Shown here piece by piece: positions 59,083-64,000 of a stretch of 64,000 nucleotides of DNA. Below the pieces are notes generated by a model. The model was given only the letters and a program-made list of their open reading frames with translations, was not told where the DNA came from and did not search any database. The DNA lies in contig NZ_CP108109.1 in NCBI RefSeq assembly GCF_036199905.1, forward strand, positions 1,364,001 to 1,428,000, given 5' to 3'. The position numbers were made by a program, and so were the translations under genes. This DNA comes from Streptomyces sp. NBC_00223. Its GTDB lineage: Bacteria > Actinomycetota > Actinomycetes > Streptomycetales > Streptomycetaceae. Numbering within the stretch: the stretch's first letter is position 1; every line of letters starts with the position of its first letter.

Positions 59083-60768
59083 ATGCGGCTGCGCGCACTG
59101 CTGGACACCGAAGCTCTCGGCCTGCGGCTGCTGGGCGGCGAGGCGGAGCTGGACCGTACCGTGCGCGGGGTCATGACCACGGACCTGCGCGACCCCGGCC
59201 GCTATCTGACCGGCGGCGAGCTGGTGCTGACCGGGCTGGCGTGGCGGCACGGGCCGGCGGACTCCGAGCCGTTCGTCCGCATCCTGGCCGGCGCGGGGGT
59301 GGCCGGGCTCGCGGTGGGCGAGGCGGAGCTGGGCGCGGTGCCCGACGATCTGACGGCCGCGTGCCTGCGCCACCGGCTGCCGCTCCTCGCGGTCGATGTG
59401 CGGGTCGCCTTCGCGACGATCACCGAGTACGTGTCCCGGCAGGTCTCCGGCGAGCGGGCCGGCGACCTGGCGGCGGTCGTGGACCGGCACCGGCGGCTGA
59501 TCTCGCCCGGTCCCGGCGGCGGCGGCCCCGAGGCGGTGCTCGATCTGCTCGGCAGCGATCTGGACCTGCGGGCGTGGGTGCTGTCCGCGACCGGGCGGGA
59601 GATCGGCGGCGCCGCCGGGCACCCGCTGCCCGCGGCGGTCCGCGCGGAGCTGGCGGGCGCGGAGCAGGCCGCGCGCCGCACCGGGCGGCCCGCGCCCTAC
59701 CGGGTGGCGGTGCCCGGCGGCCGTACGTACTCGCTCTTCCCGGTCCGCGCGGGCCAGCCGGGGGCGGAGGTACGGGCCGGGGTGCTCTCCGACTGGTTCC
59801 TCGCGGTGGAGGCCGACGCCGGGGAGTGGCCGGCCGAACGCCTGGACCTGCTGCACGGCGTCACCCAGTTGGTCGCGGTCGAACGCGACCGCAGGGACGC
59901 CGCCCGCGCGGTACGGCGGCGGCTGGCCACGGAGGTCTTCGAGCTGGTGCGGAGCGGGGCCGCGCCGGCCGAGGTCGGGGCGCGGCTGCGGGCGGCGGCG
60001 CCGGTGCTGGTCCCGGGCGCGGAGGGGGCGCCGCGGTGGCAGATCGTGGTGGCCCGGGTGGACTGGGCGGGCGGCGAGCCGCCTTCGGGGCCGGTCGCGC
60101 AGGCGGTCCTTGAGGAGGCGCTGGCCGATCCGTCCGAGCAGGGGCCCGACGCGGCGGACCGGGTGGCGGTCGCGCACGCGGAGGGGCGGGCGCTCGCGCT
60201 GGTGCCGGTGGTCGGCACGGGGAACGGCGAAGGCGGCGGGGACGGTGAGGGCGGCGAGAGTGGCGGGCCGGAGCCGCTGGCCGCTCAGCGGCTGCTGGGG
60301 GCGCTGCGGGGGCCGTTGGCGCGAGGGCTGGGCGAGGACGGGCGGCTGACGATCGGCGTCAGCGCGGCCGTGCACTCGCCGGAGGCGCTGCGCGGGGCGC
60401 TGGAGGAGGCGCGGCACGCCCGGCGGGTGGCGGCGGCCCGCCAGGGGCGGGTGTGCGCGGCCGGGCACGAGGAGCTGGCCTCGCACGTCCTGCTGCTGCC
60501 GTTCGTGCCCGACGACGTACGTCGGGCCTTCACCGCGCGGCTGCTCGACCCGCTGCGGGCGTACGACCGCAAGCACCGGGCGGAGCTGATCCCGACGCTT
60601 GAGGCGTTCCTGGAGTGCGACGGCTCCTGGACGCGGTGCGCGTCCCGGCTCCATCTGCACGTCAATACGCTGCGCTACCGGATCGGGCGGATCGAGCAGC
60701 TCACCGCGCGGGATCTGTCCCGGCTGGAGGACAAACTCGACTTCTTCCTGGCCCTCCGCCTGACCTGA
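59083..60768 (+). CDS. pucR: PucR-family purine-catabolism regulator
   Basis: A 561-residue transcriptional regulator. An N-terminal PucR sensor domain (about 1-120: TDLRDPGRYLTGGELVLTGL) is followed by a central region with a GGDEF-like fold of the CdaR type (about 290-460). The C-terminal HTH_30 (LECDGSWTRCASRLHLHVNT, then LRYRIGRIEQL) is near 505-545. It is divergent from the xdh operon, its natural target, and in related systems responds to purine breakdown intermediates. A Gly/Glu-rich loop lies near 385. AGGGCGACGACG precedes ATG 59083. Confidence 0.92.
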   Translation: MRLRALLDTEALGLRLLGGEAELDRTVRGVMTTDLRDPGRYLTGGELVLTGLAWRHGPADSEPFVRILAGAGVAGLAVGEAELGAVPDDLTAACLRHRLPLLAVDVRVAFATITEYVSRQVSGERAGDLAAVVDRHRRLISPGPGGGGPEAVLDLLGSDLDLRAWVLSATGREIGGAAGHPLPAAVRAELAGAEQAARRTGRPAPYRVAVPGGRTYSLFPVRAGQPGAEVRAGVLSDWFLAVEADAGEWPAERLDLLHGVTQLVAVERDRRDAARAVRRRLATEVFELVRSGAAPAEVGARLRAAAPVLVPGAEGAPRWQIVVARVDWAGGEPPSGPVAQAVLEEALADPSEQGPDAADRVAVAHAEGRALALVPVVGTGNGEGGGDGEGGESGGPEPLAAQRLLGALRGPLARGLGEDGRLTIGVSAAVHSPEALRGALEEARHARRVAAARQGRVCAAGHEELASHVLLLPFVPDDVRRAFTARLLDPLRAYDRKHRAELIPTLEAFLECDGSWTRCASRLHLHVNTLRYRIGRIEQLTARDLSRLEDKLDFFLALRLT

Positions 60769-61089
60769 CCCTCCGGGCGGGTCCCCCGACCCGCCGCCGC
60801 GCGCACCCGCGTTCCGGGCACGCGGCCCCCCGAACGGTCACCGCGACGGCCGCGCACCCGCGCACCCGCGCACCCGCGCCGAGGGCGCCACCTCGGCGCC
60901 CGGGCCGCCCGTTGCCCGGCCCGGCACCCCAGGCGCGGGCAGGCGCGGGCAGGCGCGGGCAGGCCGCCCGGCGTACGCCGTCCCCAGGCGCGGGCAGAAC
61001 CGTACGGGCCTGTCCTCCCCCGCGTACCGCGCGCAGATCCGGGTCACCGCCGGGCCGGGGCCGGGCGCCCCTCGCGCCCGGCGGCATGC

Positions 61090-61445
61090 GCCCGCGCGGG
61101 TCGGCCGTACCGAACAGCCCGGCGCGACCCGGCAGATCAGGGCAGGGGCTGGAGGCCGACTCCCGCACCCGGGCCGCCCGCCGACGTGCGCCCGTGGGGC
61201 CCGGCCCGTGCGAACAGCCCGGCGCGCACGCGCACGTCCCGACAGTGGCTGGAGGCCGACCCCGGCACCCGGGCCGCCCACCGACGTGCGCCCGTGGGGC
61301 CCGGCCGTACGAACAGCCCCACGCGCAGGTCCTGGCAGGGGCTGGAGCCGACTCCCGCGCCCGGACCGCACGCCGACCCGCGCCCGCGGGGCCCGGCCGT
61401 ACGAACAGCCCGGGGCGACACGGCAGATCCGGGTCGCGGTCCGGC
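61090..61445. repeat. About 100-bp imperfect tandem repeats, nearly four copies
   Basis: Units recur at 92-100 bp spacing; the anchor GAACAGCCC starts at 61112, 61212, 61311 and 61403. The 860-bp stretch 60769-61631 holds no intact gene and also contains smaller slippage repeats (AGGCGCGGGC three times at 60931-60960; GCGCACCC units at about 60853-60880). Confidence 0.75.
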
Positions 61446-61514
61446 GGGGCCTCGGGCCCCACGCGCGGCCGTGCGCACCCGCACTGGGCCCGTCGGACCG
61501 GACAAGTCCGGCGG

Positions 61515-61604
61515 TCATGTTCCCGCGGCGGCGAGGCGGCGGGCTCCTTCGATCAGTTCGGCGCGGTCGGCCACCGCCGCTAAGGCGACGCGCAGGCCAG
61601 GTTC
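61515..61604 (-). pseudogene. C-terminal tail of a PLP-enzyme-like protein (remnant)
   Basis: The minus strand ends with EPGLRVALAAVADRAELIEG, then ARRLAAAGT and a TGA at 61517-61515. This resembles the final helix of fold-type I aminotransferases or MocR regulators (LRL...EGVRRLA). Upstream on that strand the sequence switches at once into the antisense of a different gene, so only about 28 residues survive. Confidence 0.4.
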
Positions 61605-62048
61605 GAGGAGTGGGAGTTCCCGTACGCCACGGTGCTGGGCTGCGCGGAGGCCGCGCGGTACGCCCGCCGGGTCGGTACGCACGCCGCCGCCCGGCGCTCG
61701 GGCGCGCTCGCCGCCCATCTGCGCGACGCGCTGCGGACGATTCCCGGCATACGGGTGCTCGACCGCGGGGAACGGCTCGGCGCGCTGGTGACCTTCGCGG
61801 TCGAGGGCCGGGAACCGCTGCCGTTCAAGGCGGACATGGACGCGTGGGGCATCAACTCGGCGCTCAGCTATCGGGAGTTCGCGCAGTTCGACTTCGGCGA
61901 CAAGGGCGTCGACTGGTGCCTGCGGCTGTCGCCGCACTACTACAACACCGCCGAGGAGGTGGACCAGGTCGCCGCGGCGGTCGCCGAGTCGATCGGCGCG
62001 GGCCGGTACACGCGCCGCTACTCCACACCGGAGGACGACACGCCGTGA
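61584..62048 (+). pseudogene. 5'-truncated class V aminotransferase
   Basis: About 154 codons remain, beginning DAQARFEEWEFPYATVLGCA after an in-frame TAA at 61581 and ending at TGA 62048. The end block YYNTAEEVDQVAAAVAESIG and LVTFAVEG are typical of the small domain of class V aminotransferases/cysteine desulfurase-like enzymes. The PLP-binding Lys and the whole large domain are missing. A GTG inside (61632) could start a fragment, but it cannot be active. Confidence 0.68.
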
Positions 62049-62240
62049 ACGCCGCAACCGCGCGGGCCGTACCCGCGGCCGTGGCGCCGCCGCGGGGCTC
62101 CGCCGCTGGTCGGCGGGCCTGTGGACCGCACCACGGGGGTGACCGGAACGGCCATTAGTGATTCCGTTCACAAGAAGTGATCTCCAACCCCTTGGCGAGG
62201 GGCCCCCGCACGTGCTGGACTTCCGCCACTGGCACACAAC

Positions 62241-62254
62241 TGCATACGCATGCA
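62241..62254. promoter_or_regulatory. Palindrome TGCATACGCATGCA upstream of the TPR-like gene
   Basis: A 5-4-5 inverted repeat in a locally A/T-richer stretch about 40 bp before the GTG start. A plausible operator, unproven. Confidence 0.3.
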
Positions 62255-62295
62255 CTTGCTCGCACTGGCTCGACGACGCGCTTGGGGGAGATGCT

Positions 62296-63045
62296 GTGGC
62301 GGACACCGCCCTGTCGGAATCTGTGGTGGGGGTACCGGACGTCTGGCGGCTGCGCGCACGCGGCTGTTGGGCAGAGGCGGCGGCACTGCTCGCGCCCTTC
62401 TGCGACGACGACGCCGGTGCCGCGCTGCGCAGGGCGGAGTTGCTGGTCGAGGGGTGTTTCTACCACGTCGCCGGGTGGGCGGAGGCGGAGGACGCGCTGC
62501 GTACGGCGGAGGCGCTGGCCGCCACCGACGAGGAGCGCGGGGCCGCGGCCTCGGAGCGGGGGTATCTCGCGTACGGGGCGACGCTGTTCTCCGTACGGGA
62601 CCGGGCGGACGAGGCGCGGTCCGCGTTCGGGCGCAGCGCCGCGCTGCTGGCCCCGGGGTCGCCGGGGCGGCCCCTGCTGGACTTCCGGCGGGGGCTGGTC
62701 GCGGAGAACATCGCGCGGAATCCGACGGCCGCGCGGGCGGCGTACCGGCGGGCGCACGCGGGGGCCGTGGCGCACGGGGACACCTTCCTCACGTCGTTCA
62801 CCTGGCGGCACCTGGCCGGGCTCGCGGCGGCGGACGGGGATCTGGCGGAGGCGCGGCACGGGTTCGCGGAGTCGCTGCGGATCCGGGTCTCGCTCGGGCA
62901 TCTCGTGGGGACGGCGCCGGCGCTGCTCGCTCTCGCGGACGTCGAGCCGGACCCGGAGGCGGAGCGCCTGCGGGAAGAGGCCGCGCGGCTCTACGAACTC
63001 CTCGACCGCGTCCCCCGCTGGCTGGCCCCGGCCTTCCCGACATAA
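62296..63045 (+). CDS. TPR-like helical repeat protein
   Basis: A 249-residue soluble protein of Ala/Leu/Arg-rich helical pairs: CWAEAAALLAPFCDDDAGAA, WAEAEDALRTAEALAATDEE, ARAAYRRAHAGAVAHGD, ARHGFAESLRIRVSLGHLVG, spaced about 40 residues as in TPR arrays. No enzymatic domain. GTG 62296 is chosen because GGGGGAG lies five bases upstream; a longer frame to 62158 would add a Cys/His-rich stretch that does not look coding. Its partner is unknown. Confidence 0.75.
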   Translation: MADTALSESVVGVPDVWRLRARGCWAEAAALLAPFCDDDAGAALRRAELLVEGCFYHVAGWAEAEDALRTAEALAATDEERGAAASERGYLAYGATLFSVRDRADEARSAFGRSAALLAPGSPGRPLLDFRRGLVAENIARNPTAARAAYRRAHAGAVAHGDTFLTSFTWRHLAGLAAADGDLAEARHGFAESLRIRVSLGHLVGTAPALLALADVEPDPEAERLREEAARLYELLDRVPRWLAPAFPT

Positions 63046-63861
63046 CCGCTCCGCGGAGGCCCCCGCACCCCGGCTGCGCGCCGGGCGGCCTGTCTCCGTC
63101 ACCGGCCGCCGGTGGGCCGCGACAGCCACTCCGCGAGGTTCCCGCAGCCCCGGCGAGCCCGCCCCTACCCGGGGGCCGACCCGCCCTCTGGAGTTCCCGC
63201 AGCCCCGGCAGGTCCGCCCCCACCCGGGGGCCGGCCCGCCGGAAGGGACGTCCGGCACCGGCCGCCGGAGGATCACACCTCCCACCGCTGAGAGCAGCGC
63301 GCTCAGCGGTGGGCGCTGCCGTCGGCCGGGCGCGGCAGTGCGTGCGCGATGGGCTCAGCGGCACGCGGGTGCGCCGAGGCGCGGGCCGAACCTTTCCGGC
63401 CTCACGGAGGCGCGGCGGCTGCGAAGCAGCGGACCCAGAGACCCGGCGCGGGGCGGCGTGGGCCCGGCGCCAGCGGGACGGGCTTCGGCGAGCCCCAACA
63501 GCCCCGGCACGGCGCTTCGCGTGCGGCCGACCGCGCGTGCGTGGTGGGCTTGGCAACACGCGGACGGACTGAGGCCGCCGGGCCGAACATTTCGGCGCGG
63601 CGGCGACGAGGTGGCGGACCCAGAGACCCGACGCATACGGGTACAGGGCCGCGCGGGCCCGGCGCCAGCGGGTAAGGGATTCCGCGAGCCCCGGGCGGCC
63701 CCGGCGCGTACGCGTGCGGCCGACCGCGCGTGTGCGATGGGCTTCGCGGCACGCGGGTGCGCCGAGGCGCGGGGCCGGAGCTTTCCCGCCGCGCCGAGGC
63801 GCGGCGGCGACGTGGACGCAAGGGGTCGGGTACCGGCACGCGGGTTGTGTGATCGGTGGCG
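63046..63861. repeat. Gene-free GC-rich region with 55-bp and ~190-bp tandem repeats
   Basis: 816 bp without a believable gene. The block GTTCCCGCAGCCCCGGC occurs at 63138 and 63193. A larger unit of about 185-193 bp recurs, shown by GGACCCAGAGACCCG at 63431 and 63616, and GTGCGGCCGACCGCGCGTG at 63521 and 63714. Open frames on both strands are composition artefacts. Confidence 0.7.
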
Positions 63862-64000
63862 TCAGGGGTGGGTGAGGTGGCCGCGGGCGAGGGACTCGAC
63901 CGCGGCGAGTTCGCCTGCGGCCACCGCGTCGAGCAGCGCGCCGTGTTCCGCCGCGTCCGCGGCCAACTCCGCTGGCCTGGCCGCGGAACGAGAACGCGGC
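63862..64000 (-). CDS. GntR-family regulator, FCD domain, 3' end (cut by window edge)
   Basis: The last 45 codons on the minus strand read RPAELAADAAEHGALLDAVA, then AGELAAVESLARGHLTHP and TGA at 63864-63862. This is the C-terminal helix pair of FCD-type GntR regulators (EH..LLDA...D...A..L...HL). The DNA-binding domain would lie beyond the right edge, so ligand and target are unknown. Confidence 0.6.
   Translation of the reverse strand, partial: PRSRSAARPAELAADAAEHGALLDAVAAGELAAVESLARGHLTHP

Noticed and set aside
1..64000. tRNA or rRNA genes
   Set aside because: No cloverleaf with a GTTC-type T arm and no conserved rRNA segments were noticed on either strand; a tRNAscan run would settle it.

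Overview
The window is actinobacterial chromosome, almost certainly Streptomyces. GC is very high with strong third-position GC bias, so long antisense reading frames shadow most genes. Start codons are often GTG (once TTG), genes often overlap by ATGA/GTGA, TTA codons are rare, and the gene families present (SARP regulator, XRE-TPR regulators, SAV_915, DUF6907, sigma-glycosidase fusion) are typical of the genus.

Layout. (1) 0-5.8 kb: purine catabolism on the minus strand (uraD, uraH, urate oxidase, 8-oxoguanine deaminase) behind what looks like a leaderless promoter with a palindromic operator. Beside it are a DauR-type HTH regulator, a small conserved protein and an M20 amidohydrolase. (2) 5.9-23.9 kb: a ribosomal peptide (RiPP) cluster. 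A 62-residue precursor on the plus strand has a core made only of Ser, Thr and Cys plus a final Ala. Facing it is a tightly coupled minus-strand operon: SARP regulator, E1-like leader-binding protein, YcaO 2, SagB-type oxidase, split LanB dehydratase (N then C part), M50 protease-ABC ATPase fusion, ABC permease, YcaO 1. Azole formation and Ser/Thr dehydration are both encoded, but no separate pyridine synthase is visible, so a linear goadsporin-like dehydrated azole peptide is at least as likely as a macrocyclic thiopeptide. (3) 24.5-33.2 kb: zinc-ribbon protein, two coupled acyl-CoA ligases with a divergent GAF-LuxR regulator, LysE exporter, DHA2 MFS pump with two palindromic operators, and VapBC.

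(4) 33.3-43.9 kb: a mosaic, partly decayed stretch. It has an ARMT1-type phosphatase, a serine hydrolase between remnants of MurB-like and MurA-like genes, small Streptomyces-type genes, an XRE-TPR regulator, and a Nudix / HTH-less TPR / Nudix / creatininase module followed by a duplicated 162-bp piece of the XRE-TPR gene, then a frameshifted membrane-protein gene. (5) 44.1-48.6 kb: a four-gene operon centred on a P-loop NTPase, converging on a DUF4365 nuclease-like gene. This is a plausible conflict/defence locus. (6) 48.9-53.7 kb: PASTA lipoprotein, SAV_915 protein, a one-chain sigma factor / zinc finger / membrane helix / GH128-like protein, and a winged-helix protein.

(7) 53.8-60.8 kb: three-subunit xanthine-dehydrogenase-type hydroxylase plus XdhC maturation factor, divergent from a PucR regulator. 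With region 1 this gives purine breakdown from hypoxanthine/xanthine through urate to allantoin, split to both ends of the window. (8) 60.8-64 kb: GC-rich tandem repeats, an apparent deletion scar joining the tails of two PLP-enzyme genes, a TPR-like protein, and the 3' end of a GntR/FCD regulator at the right edge. No tRNA, rRNA, CRISPR array or intact insertion sequence was seen.
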